The position numbers and the translations under genes were made by a program. A model generated the notes under the pieces. That model saw only the letters and a program-made list of their open reading frames with translations, ran no database searches and was not told the DNA's origin. Shown here in pieces: positions 44,321 through 50,782 of a DNA stretch of 64,000 bases. This DNA is from Roseburia_D yibonii (GTDB lineage Bacteria > Bacillota > Clostridia > Lachnospirales > Lachnospiraceae). Positions within the stretch are counted from its first letter, which is position 1. Each line of letters begins with the position of its first letter. Location of the stretch: the NCBI RefSeq assembly GCF_014297335.1, contig NZ_JACOQH010000002.1:1-64000 (forward strand), read 5' to 3'.

Positions 44321-44728
44321 TCACCTTGCATGCCTGGACTGAACGATTTCAAGAAGCGCATCCTGTAAAACCTGTGAAAAGTTGACATTGAGTGCCAGAG
44401 ACTCTTCGTTCAGCCATTGTGGGATAGATAGAGTCTTTTTAACAGAAGCAGAATTTGTACGCTTTTTATAAGCGAGCATATCAAATTCGATGAGTACAAG
44501 CGTGCTGTCCGTATCAACGGTCACTTTGTCCGGAGATGTAGGAGCGGGAAAAGGAATGTGTTCTTTTTCCATATCAGACAGACATAATCCGAGCGCATCA
44601 ACCGCCATTGTATAAGCTTCTTCCATATCGTCACCCTGTGTCATTGCTTCCGGAAAATCTGGAAAAGTGATCCAGAAGCCTCCTTCTTCCGCCTTGTGAA
44701 ACAAGGCAGGATAAAATAATTTATCCAT
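44321..44728 (-). CDS. hicB: HicB-family antitoxin
   Basis: 135 residues. The N-terminal half is the HicB RNase H-like fold (YPALFHKAEEGGFWITFPDF, then ALGLCLSDME). The C-terminal part carries a short DNA-binding segment of ribbon-helix-helix type (TLSIPQWLNEESLALNVNFS). Neutralises HicA and represses the shared promoter. It lies 27 bases after hicA and overlaps the recombinase start region. Confidence 0.9.
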   Translation of the reverse strand: MDKLFYPALFHKAEEGGFWITFPDFPEAMTQGDDMEEAYTMAVDALGLCLSDMEKEHIPFPAPTSPDKVTVDTDSTLVLIEFDMLAYKKRTNSASVKKTLSIPQWLNEESLALNVNFSQVLQDALLEIVQSRHAR

Positions 44729-44755
44729 AAAAAAACCTCCTTTTAGGTGGCGGAG

Positions 44756-44944
44756 TTATTTCAACTCCGCCCGTTTTAAAATTGCATGTTCAAGACCTTT
44801 TTTCAAAGCCCTGTTGTGATAAGGAACGATTACTGTAATATCAGATTGTGGATTCCTTAGTTTCACATGGGAGCCGCGCTGGCCTGTTATTACAAAACCG
44901 TTCTTTTGCAGGAGACGAATCATCTCTCTTGACGTCATTGGCAT
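44756..44944 (-). CDS. hicA: HicA-family mRNA interferase toxin
   Basis: 62 residues, normal HicA size. GFVITGQRGSHVKLRNP contains the conserved Gly-Ser-His active-site region of the dsRBD-like fold. Cleaves mRNA when free of HicB. AAAGGAG precedes ATG 44944. First gene of a hicA-hicB-recombinase operon. Confidence 0.9.
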   Translation of the reverse strand: MPMTSREMIRLLQKNGFVITGQRGSHVKLRNPQSDITVIVPYHNRALKKGLEHAILKRAELK

Positions 44945-44975
44945 ATCTTTTAGCTCCTTTCCTTATCATGTAATT

Positions 44976-45030
44976 ATTATAGCACGTATGAATACGTATG
45001 TCAACGGAAAATACGTAAAAACACGTAAAA
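44976..45030 (-). promoter_or_regulatory. hicAB-recombinase promoter with repeated TACGT operators
   Basis: On the minus strand, TTGACA (44999-45004), 17 bases, TATAAT (44976-44981). The spacer holds the perfect palindrome ACGTATGAATACGT (44984-44997). Two more TACGT/CACGT half sites lie upstream at 45011-45026. This fits repression by HicB through its C-terminal DNA-binding domain. Confidence 0.8.
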
Positions 45031-45060
45031 ATAAAAGCGGGTGAAAAATCACTCGCTTTA
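45027..45060 (-). terminator. Terminator of the lipoprotein gene
   Basis: On the minus strand AAAGCGAGTGA pairs with TCACCCGCTTT around a four-base loop, followed by TATTTTT. Confidence 0.8.
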
Positions 45061-45079
45061 ACTGGGAAATGGTAAGGAA

Positions 45080-46150
45080 TTAGTAGGAACTTTTAAAACC
45101 GTATTGCCGATCAAGTGCATCATATTTCTTCTGTGATTGTGTACCTATATCATTTTCATAGAAATATTTATTATATAATTCTGAAAAAGGAATTGCGTAA
45201 TTTTTATCCACAATAGTTGGTTCACATGTTGAAAAAGATGAGGGAGAGCTGTAATCGAGTAAAACGATATAGGTTATACTTTTGTTATCAACAAACATAG
45301 AAAAACCAACATTTTTATATACTTCGTCTTCTAATTCACAAGAATCACAAATTGAAAGCATAGAATTAAAAAACTGGGTGCAATCCTCATCGTATGAACT
45401 ATGTGAAATAGGAATTTGGATGTTAAGTGTGTCATTAAGAGAATATATAGTAGCATTGGGACAGATGGCGCTTACGCGATCAAAAAGATCTCCCTGTTTG
45501 ATGTATTTCGGCTCAGATGCGACGAAAGATATGCTGTCATAAAGGTGATTGAAGGCGTCGATATGCGCACGATCAGACAGACTGGATACTTTGTATACAC
45601 AAAAATATACAGAATTGTCCTGGGCATACAGGATTTTTCCTTTGGAAACAAGATCGGATTTTTTTGACCATAGTTCATAGGTATAACCAGATACACATCG
45701 AATGTCATATGATGAAGTTTGCTCAAGATCAAACAGGTCTGTAAAGAATGATTCGGTAAAATCCTCAGGATGAAAATAAAAATCAAAGGTATCATCTTTG
45801 GTAACGTCCACTATTCCAGCATATACACAGTCACCGGCATTGAGGATTTCCGAAGAATTGTCAGAGGTGCTGCTTGCAAAAACAGATAAAGATTGAAAAT
45901 CGCTGTCAGATGTAATGGTTATAGGCTTTAATAAAGATGTATCGTAATCACAGCGTATCACGGTGTCATAATACGAAATCACATTACTTTCGGTGGAATC
46001 TTCGGTATTTGATTGGGAAATATCTATGTTGTCTTCGGAAGCATACGTTTCTGAGGAGTCAAGATTTTGAGGCACAGTAGAATTTGAAGTCCCACATCCG
46101 GGAAAGAATAGAAGCGCAGTAATAATTATTGGAAAAAAATTTTTTTTCAT
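45080..46150 (-). CDS. Prophage-encoded lipoprotein, unknown function
   Basis: 356 residues from ATG 46150 (GAGGG upstream). A lipoprotein signal (KKNFFPIIITALLFFPGC) ends in the lipobox Cys, followed by a Ser/Thr/Asp-rich linker of about 60 residues and a soluble domain of unknown type. The protein should be anchored outside the membrane. It lies between the hicAB operon and a divergent XRE gene, has its own terminator and looks like a moron (lysogenic conversion) gene. Confidence 0.75.
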   Translation of the reverse strand: MKKNFFPIIITALLFFPGCGTSNSTVPQNLDSSETYASEDNIDISQSNTEDSTESNVISYYDTVIRCDYDTSLLKPITITSDSDFQSLSVFASSTSDNSSEILNAGDCVYAGIVDVTKDDTFDFYFHPEDFTESFFTDLFDLEQTSSYDIRCVSGYTYELWSKKSDLVSKGKILYAQDNSVYFCVYKVSSLSDRAHIDAFNHLYDSISFVASEPKYIKQGDLFDRVSAICPNATIYSLNDTLNIQIPISHSSYDEDCTQFFNSMLSICDSCELEDEVYKNVGFSMFVDNKSITYIVLLDYSSPSSFSTCEPTIVDKNYAIPFSELYNKYFYENDIGTQSQKKYDALDRQYGFKSSY

Positions 46151-46260
46151 AACGAATCCCTCTTTTCGTAAAATTTCCCATATAATGGGTATCAATTTTA
46201 AGTATATAGAAAGAACGGATACTATTCAATAAGAATCATTCATACTTTTTCGACCAGAGC

Positions 46261-46287
46261 GCACAATATAACTAAAAAATATTGTGC
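46261..46287. promoter_or_regulatory. Inverted repeat before the small XRE gene
   Basis: GCACAATAT (46261-46269) and ATATTGTGC (46279-46287) are perfect 9-bp arms with a 9-base loop, 19 bases upstream of the start codon. Candidate operator of the encoded regulator, in the divergent intergenic region with the lipoprotein gene. Confidence 0.55.
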
Positions 46288-46306
46288 AAAGGCAGGAAAA
46301 AAGAAA

Positions 46307-46504
46307 ATGAAATTGTTGATTGGAGAGGTGCGAACAAAGAAGAAAGTGTCAATCAGGGAGCTGTCCAAACGAACCGGTATAGCCAGATCTGCACTGTCAA
46401 GGTATGAAAATAACCAGAGATTTCCCAAAATGGATGTCATAGAGACGATAGCCGCAGCGCTTGGAGCGCACATCGAAGAGCTTTACGAATCGGAGCACAA
46501 ATGA
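46307..46504 (+). CDS. Small XRE-family DNA-binding protein
   Basis: 65 residues, essentially one helix-turn-helix domain (SIRELSKRTGIARSALSRYE). Compact Cro-like or accessory regulators of this size are common in phages. A perfect inverted repeat just upstream suggests autoregulation. Confidence 0.8.
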   Translation: MKLLIGEVRTKKKVSIRELSKRTGIARSALSRYENNQRFPKMDVIETIAAALGAHIEELYESEHK

Positions 46505-46566
46505 ACATTAGTCGAAAAAAGTCGGAAAAGTAAGTCCCCGCTGCGGGGACAAATGCGGCAAACCTA

Positions 46567-46596
46567 TTGATTTGCAAAAAAGGCATGTATTATAAT
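46567..46596 (+). promoter_or_regulatory. Promoter of the 48-residue ORF
   Basis: TTGATT (46567-46572), 18 bases, TATAAT (46591-46596). Confidence 0.55.
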
Positions 46597-46641
46597 AACC
46601 ATAACACCGGTGGAGTACAAAAGAATAGGGAGTGAGTATTT

Positions 46642-46788
46642 ATGGACATAAGAACAAAAGAGCCGCAAAACGGCTATAAGGGGAAGATACTGTGTTTAGT
46701 GGAATCCCTGGATGAACAAAAGGAACAGAAATTTCTAATACAAATCTATACAATGATGGACAGGCATATAAAAAGGGAAGCGCATTAA
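46642..46788 (+). CDS. Small phage protein, unknown function
   Basis: 48 residues (begins MDIRTKEPQNGYKGKILCLV, ends HIKREAH). GGGAGTGAG lies upstream of ATG 46642, with a good promoter before it. The last bases overlap the 3' end of the convergent repressor gene. Helical, hydrophilic. Confidence 0.5.
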   Translation: MDIRTKEPQNGYKGKILCLVESLDEQKEQKFLIQIYTMMDRHIKREAH

Positions 46789-47177
46789 GGCGTTTCCCTT
46801 TTGTTATGTAGTTCGATCAAATCTCTTGCAACATTCTTTAGGACGGCTTTTGAATCGCTGTCCAGCTTCCCGTAAACAACAATAAAATCTTGAATAATCT
46901 TCGCGATTTCATCATCTTCGCTGTCGAGAATGTCCTGCGTGTACATGGCGACCTCTTCATCGTGGGAGTGTGTGGCGAACATTTCGCCAGTTCCATGTAG
47001 CAGCCACTCGGGATTGACATCAAATTCACGGATGATTGCTTTCTGCATCTGATCTGTAACACTATTTTTCCCACTCTCGATAAGGCTTATAGCGGTTTTC
47101 CCAACGCCTAAACGTTTACCAAAAGCCTCCATAGTCAAAGACAAGGTTTTTCTGATTTGCCGTATTCGGTCATTCAT
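46785..47177 (-). CDS. CI-like phage repressor (XRE family)
   Basis: 130 residues. Helix-turn-helix at about 5-60 (MEAFGKRLGVGKTAISLIES), followed by a short linker and a C-terminal helical part; no LexA-type protease domain, so induction would not use self-cleavage. It is transcribed away from the early genes and separated from them by a palindrome-rich operator region, as expected for the lysogeny repressor. Confidence 0.85.
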   Translation of the reverse strand: MNDRIRQIRKTLSLTMEAFGKRLGVGKTAISLIESGKNSVTDQMQKAIIREFDVNPEWLLHGTGEMFATHSHDEEVAMYTQDILDSEDDEIAKIIQDFIVVYGKLDSDSKAVLKNVARDLIELHNKRETP

Positions 47178-47238
47178 TTGTTTTCCCTCCTGTCATAAGC
47201 ACATGATAACACCAAAGCAAAAATAAATCAACAAAAAA

Positions 47239-47305
47239 GTTATTTGAAATAACAAAAAGTGTTGACAAAGTTATTTAAAAGGACTATTATGTTATCAGAA
47301 ATAAC
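47239..47305. promoter_or_regulatory. Phage switch region: early promoter with three operator sites
   Basis: Early promoter: TTGACA (47262-47267), 17 bases, TATTAT (47285-47290). Operators: perfect GTTATTT-G-AAATAAC (47239-47253), degenerate GTTATTTAAAAGGAC between the promoter boxes (47270-47284), and GTTATCAGAAATAAC (47291-47305) on the start site. Repressor binding would block early transcription. Confidence 0.85.
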
Positions 47306-47335
47306 AAGCGAGCAGCAGTGAAAGGAGTGAAAAAC

Positions 47336-47494
47336 ATGTTGAAAGTAAAAGAAAAAGAGGACATTGACGGAATGGTTGAAATGATGAAAAAGATGGATGC
47401 AACCGGAAGAATGTTGTTACTGTCAAATGCAACGGTGCTTTTGGCACGTCAGGAAATGGCAAGCCGGAAGAAAGAACCGGAAAAGGTATCGTAA
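47336..47494 (+). CDS. First early phage gene, small helical protein
   Basis: 52 residues (begins MLKVKEKEDIDGMVEMMKKM). AAAGGAG lies 10 bases before ATG 47336. It is directly downstream of the early promoter, where a Cro-like or accessory protein is usual, but no helix-turn-helix is evident. Confidence 0.65.
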   Translation: MLKVKEKEDIDGMVEMMKKMDATGRMLLLSNATVLLARQEMASRKKEPEKVS

Positions 47495-47517
47495 GAATGC
47501 AGAGGGAGGGCGAACCA

Positions 47518-47862
47518 ATGAAAATGAAGAAAAAAAGAAAAAGGGTCGCAAAAGCGACCACGATTTCTATCAAACCCACAATCTTAATTGATGTCTCCAA
47601 AGGAAATGTCAATGATATGATCCGTAAAGAAATGAAGGAGACCGAAGTAAGAGATAAAAAAATGACTATCGAAGAAGCGCATAGAAGGGGAAATCTGGTA
47701 AATAAACTGATTTCGGTTATAGAGCTGGAAACAGATTATACATATAAGGATGTGATGTGGGCATTAGATGCCATACGGAAAAACTATGAGGAAAGAGGAT
47801 GCGACCTCTTAAATAATGAGAGTATTCGAGAGGTCGCAAAGTTTGGAGGATTGTTAAACTGA
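47518..47862 (+). CDS. Early phage protein, unknown function
   Basis: 114 residues from ATG 47518 (GGAGGG upstream); a start at 47497 lacks a ribosome site. Lys/Arg-rich N-terminus (KMKKKRKRVAKATT), then acidic helices. The coding DNA contains two hairpin-forming GCGACC/GGTCGC pairs (47544-47559 and 47801-47837). Confidence 0.6.
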   Translation: MKMKKKRKRVAKATTISIKPTILIDVSKGNVNDMIRKEMKETEVRDKKMTIEEAHRRGNLVNKLISVIELETDYTYKDVMWALDAIRKNYEERGCDLLNNESIREVAKFGGLLN

Positions 47863-48069
47863 TCCATTGTTTAAAGGGAAAGTTTTAACAAAACCAACAG
47901 GATGACGTTGATAAAATTTACATGTTTCCGAATATCCGCAGACTTCATGGTTTTCTGCGGAGCATTCTACGGAAATCACAGTATTATCTTCCCATGTAAT
48001 TATCATGCCACCAGAGTGACCAACATATGGGCAGAAACCAACATCACCAGTGTTATACGTTTGACTCAT
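47854..48069 (-). CDS. Small Cys-containing phage protein on the opposite strand
   Basis: 71 residues with Cys pattern CPY...CSAENHEVCGYSETCKFYQ, which could bind zinc. GGAGTCC upstream of the start on the minus strand. Its 3' end overlaps that of the preceding + strand gene by 9 bases. An isolated opposite-strand gene in the early region suggests an independently acquired cargo gene. Confidence 0.55.
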   Translation of the reverse strand: MSQTYNTGDVGFCPYVGHSGGMIITWEDNTVISVECSAENHEVCGYSETCKFYQRHPVGFVKTFPLNNGSV

Positions 48070-48200
48070 TCGTTAAAGGACTCCTTTCTTTGATACTCGG
48101 CTCTGGCAGGAGCCTGTAAGTACAGTATAGGAGCGGCGAGCGGGAAAAGCAATCAATAAAAAATCGACTGTGGCAGCAGTCGGTGGAACAGGAGGCTGAA

Positions 48201-48407
48201 ATGGAAAGACAGGATATTTTGATGCAGATCACAGAAAAACTGATAGAGGAAGAGCTGATAAATAAAGAAGGCTTTTCATCCGTCCCGGAAATGGCGGGAT
48301 GCGTTACGAAAAGGATCGATGACGTACTGAGGGACTATGAGCTTGTCCCAATGAGCAGAAAAGAAAGCAGCAGTGGGACAGACACAGGTCACACGTTAGA
48401 TACATAG
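48201..48407 (+). CDS. Small phage protein, unknown function
   Basis: 68 residues from ATG 48201 (GGAGG 8 bases upstream); a GTG at 48183 is less likely. Acidic, helical N-terminal part (DILMQITEKLIEEELINKEG), Ser/Thr-rich tail. Confidence 0.55.
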   Translation: MERQDILMQITEKLIEEELINKEGFSSVPEMAGCVTKRIDDVLRDYELVPMSRKESSSGTDTGHTLDT

Positions 48408-48426
48408 GTTATACAGGGGTGATTAT

Positions 48427-48591
48427 ATGAAGGGATACACCAACAAAATAAAGATACGTCTGCGGGACGGCAGTCTCGTAGACTGGGACACTCTGTCAGA
48501 TGACGAGAAAAAAGAAATCGGCATCCAACTGAACCGGCAGGCAATGTTGGCGGTAGGCTACAAAGAGGCCAAATCAGGACAGACCGCGTAA
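48427..48591 (+). CDS. Small phage protein, unknown function
   Basis: 54 residues (begins MKGYTNKIKIRLRDGSLVDW). Weak ribosome site (GGGGTG). Codon use and position between phage genes favour a real gene. A beta hairpin followed by a helix is likely. Confidence 0.5.
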   Translation: MKGYTNKIKIRLRDGSLVDWDTLSDDEKKEIGIQLNRQAMLAVGYKEAKSGQTA

Positions 48592-48612
48592 GGCGGTCAG
48601 GAAGGACAAGCC

Positions 48613-48687
48613 ATGAAAAAAGAGATAAAAAAGATGCTGAAGATCATCAGGAGAATTGAGAAAGGCAGAGGGCGTGGAAGATGCTGA
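48613..48687 (+). CDS. Very short possible phage ORF
   Basis: 24 codons (MKKEIKKMLKIIRRIEKGRG and four more), strongly basic, with GGAAGGA upstream. It overlaps the next gene start by 7 bases. It may be a translational coupling leader rather than a functional peptide. Confidence 0.3.
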   Translation: MKKEIKKMLKIIRRIEKGRGRGRC

Positions 48688-48938
48688 CGGAAGAGAGGAT
48701 TGAATGGCGCCTCAAAGATCAGGCGGCGGCGTTTGCGGCGCAGGTCAGAAACAAAAACTATGCAGGCGCGAAGCGGATCTATGAAGATGCCAGAGCGGTA
48801 GCGACTCTGTGTGAGCTGGATGAAAAGATAAAAGTAGAGCTGTTTGGGAGCCGCCAGGATGAAGATCATCCGGTCGATGGACTTTTCAGTGAAAATCTGG
48901 TGCTGAAAGTCTATGAGATGACAGCGGTGCGGAAATAA
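48681..48938 (+). CDS. Small phage protein, unknown function
   Basis: 85 residues, helical and charged (RIEWRLKDQAAAFAAQVRNK). GGAAG and coupling to the preceding short ORF could drive translation. No known family. Confidence 0.55.
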   Translation: MLTEERIEWRLKDQAAAFAAQVRNKNYAGAKRIYEDARAVATLCELDEKIKVELFGSRQDEDHPVDGLFSENLVLKVYEMTAVRK

Positions 48939-48964
48939 AAAAGGCATCCACGGGAATGGATGCC
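48937..48964 (-). terminator. Hairpin with T run on the minus strand
   Basis: GGCATCCA and TGGATGCC (48943-48964) form a perfect 8-bp stem. Only the minus-strand side has a T run, yet no minus-strand gene precedes it; it may act on antisense transcripts or as an mRNA stabiliser. Confidence 0.4.
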
Positions 48965-49106
48965 GCGACAGCGATAAACGCTCGTCAAATGGTAAAAAAC
49001 AACTATAAAAATAATACCATGTGACGGGCGAAAAGTCAAGGAAATAGAGGGTTTCAGACCTCGATTTTAAATCTTGATAAAGATATTAAACTTAGGAGAA
49101 AGTCGC

Positions 49107-49871
49107 ATGGGATATTTTAGTAAAACGTGGACTTTCCCGGACAGTATCGAACATGAGATATGCTTTGCGGGAAAGTATGGGAAAAAAGGTGAGAAAAGAC
49201 TGCCGCGTAAAAAAAGGACACCGGAACAGATGCAGTGGCAAAATGCATTGAATAAAACAAACAGGATCCGAAGGCTCATAAAGGCGAATTTCACAGAGAA
49301 TGACCTGTGGGTGACATTGACGGTGCAGAAAGAAAAGCGCTGTTCGATGGAGGGGATAAAAAAAGAATTGAAAAAGTTCCTGGATAATATGCGGCGGCAG
49401 TACAGAAAAGAGGGACAGGCATTTAAGTTTATATACCTGATCGAGATAGGGAAAAAAGGCGGGATCCATGTGCATCTGATTATCAACAGGTGTATGGAAC
49501 GTCCGCCGGACGTGTTGATCTGTAAATATTGGAAACTGGGACACCCGGATATAAAACTGCTGTACCGGGAGGGCGGGTTTGCGGATCTGGCAAATTACCT
49601 GTCCAATATGCCGGACAAGGACGGAAAACAGAAAAGGCGGGAGAACGCGGAGGAATGCTTCAGTACATCCAGAAATCTGATCCGGCCGGAGCCGGAAAGA
49701 AAACGGTATTTCCGCCGGACAGCAGAAAAAATGATCCGGGAGGGCCCGAAACCGCGAAAAGGGTACTACATAGACAAGAGCAGTGTGAAAACGGGGATAA
49801 ACCGGGTGACCGGATACTCCTACCTGTACTACACGGAGGTGCGGGAAACCAATGGAAGAAAAAACGAATGA
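49107..49871 (+). CDS. HUH-type replication initiator
   Basis: 254 residues from ATG 49107 (TTAGGAG 9 bases upstream). The HUH motif is in GKKGGIHVHLIINR (about 115-128). A candidate nicking tyrosine is in GFADLANYLSNMPD (about 160). This layout is that of rolling-circle Rep proteins in phages and plasmids. It should nick an origin near or inside its own gene and start replication. Overlaps the RNase H-like gene by 20 bases. Confidence 0.75.
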   Translation: MGYFSKTWTFPDSIEHEICFAGKYGKKGEKRLPRKKRTPEQMQWQNALNKTNRIRRLIKANFTENDLWVTLTVQKEKRCSMEGIKKELKKFLDNMRRQYRKEGQAFKFIYLIEIGKKGGIHVHLIINRCMERPPDVLICKYWKLGHPDIKLLYREGGFADLANYLSNMPDKDGKQKRRENAEECFSTSRNLIRPEPERKRYFRRTAEKMIREGPKPRKGYYIDKSSVKTGINRVTGYSYLYYTEVRETNGRKNE

Positions 49872-50331
49872 GCCGGAAGTGAACATTTACCTCATGACCA
49901 GCTGCCGGGCACCAAGACAGAAGGAAGCCTGGTACATAAGCCTGATCGAGTATAAGACAGCAAAAGGACCGGTTACAAAGCAGTGGATCCGGAAAGAGGA
50001 GGATGTGACAAGGCATCAGGTGGAACTGGACGGGTTACTGGTAGCGCTGGAATCGTTGAAAAAACCATGCGCGCTTAGTATTTATGCGGATTCCAGCTAT
50101 TTGGAAAGTGCTTTTAACCGGCAGTGGGTAGATGCCTGGATGGAGAACGACTGGAAAACGGCACATGGAAAAGAGATTTCAAACCGCGAAAAGTGGATGA
50201 AAGTATTGAAAATACTCTTGCCGCACGATTTTCGAATTTGTATAAAAACGGATCATGAGTACGGCGAGTGGATGCGGCGGACGCTGCGTGATGCGACGTC
50301 GCAAAAGGAAGGAGAGGACAAGCATGTTTGA
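49852..50331 (+). CDS. RNase H-like phage protein
   Basis: 159 residues. Pattern of an RNase H fold: a strand VNIYLMTSC, Glu in HQVELDGLLVALES and Asp in LSIYADSSYLESAF. The first catalytic Asp of true RNase HI is not obvious (MTSC where DGS is usual), so activity is uncertain. Start overlaps the rep gene, and the stop overlaps the next start; all four replication genes appear coupled. Confidence 0.65.
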   Translation: MEEKTNEPEVNIYLMTSCRAPRQKEAWYISLIEYKTAKGPVTKQWIRKEEDVTRHQVELDGLLVALESLKKPCALSIYADSSYLESAFNRQWVDAWMENDWKTAHGKEISNREKWMKVLKILLPHDFRICIKTDHEYGEWMRRTLRDATSQKEGEDKHV

Positions 50332-50782
50332 TTTATTCGGAGAAATGACGGCTGAGGAGATAAATAAGACGGCCGAAGGGCTGAAAAATGAGGGAGATAC
50401 GGAAAATGTGTATGCCCTGGCAAAAGAAAACGGCATATCAAAAGAATTTGTGGAGATGTACCTCCAGGGAGACATCCCCGCGCTGTGTGATGCGATGACG
50501 GCAGCAGTCGGCAAACTGGATGTCGAGATGGGAGAAAAGGACGTAAAGGCATACAGCAGAAAGATACCTGCAGAACCGATCGTGGAGTATCTGAAACAGA
50601 AAGCCATGGAAGATGAGGCGGTGGCTGTAAAGATCAGGGAGAAGGGGAAAAGCCTTGCCGGATGCCTGAAACATGTTGAGTCGGAAGCCAGAAAAAAGGT
50701 ATCAAGGGAAAAGCCTTATCTTGCGGATGCAGTGGTATACCGGATGGCGCGGGACTACTACATGAAGGAGGCGGTAAAATGA
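50324..50782 (+). CDS. PcfK-like / AcrIIA9-family protein
   Basis: 152 residues from ATG 50324 (GGAAGGAGAGG upstream). The C-terminal half (AEPIVEYLKQKAMEDEAVAV, then YLADAVVYRMARDYY) matches the PcfK-like fold, which I recall as including the Cas9 inhibitor AcrIIA9. The N-terminal 75 residues are a separate helical part. It directly precedes pcfJ, its usual partner on conjugative plasmids and phages. Anti-CRISPR activity is possible but inferred from family only. Confidence 0.65.
   Translation: MFDLFGEMTAEEINKTAEGLKNEGDTENVYALAKENGISKEFVEMYLQGDIPALCDAMTAAVGKLDVEMGEKDVKAYSRKIPAEPIVEYLKQKAMEDEAVAVKIREKGKSLAGCLKHVESEARKKVSREKPYLADAVVYRMARDYYMKEAVK

Noticed and set aside
49092..49886. 264-codon minus-strand frame opposite the HUH replication gene
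   Set aside because: The + strand frame carries HUH motifs and good ribosome sites; the other is a codon-bias shadow.
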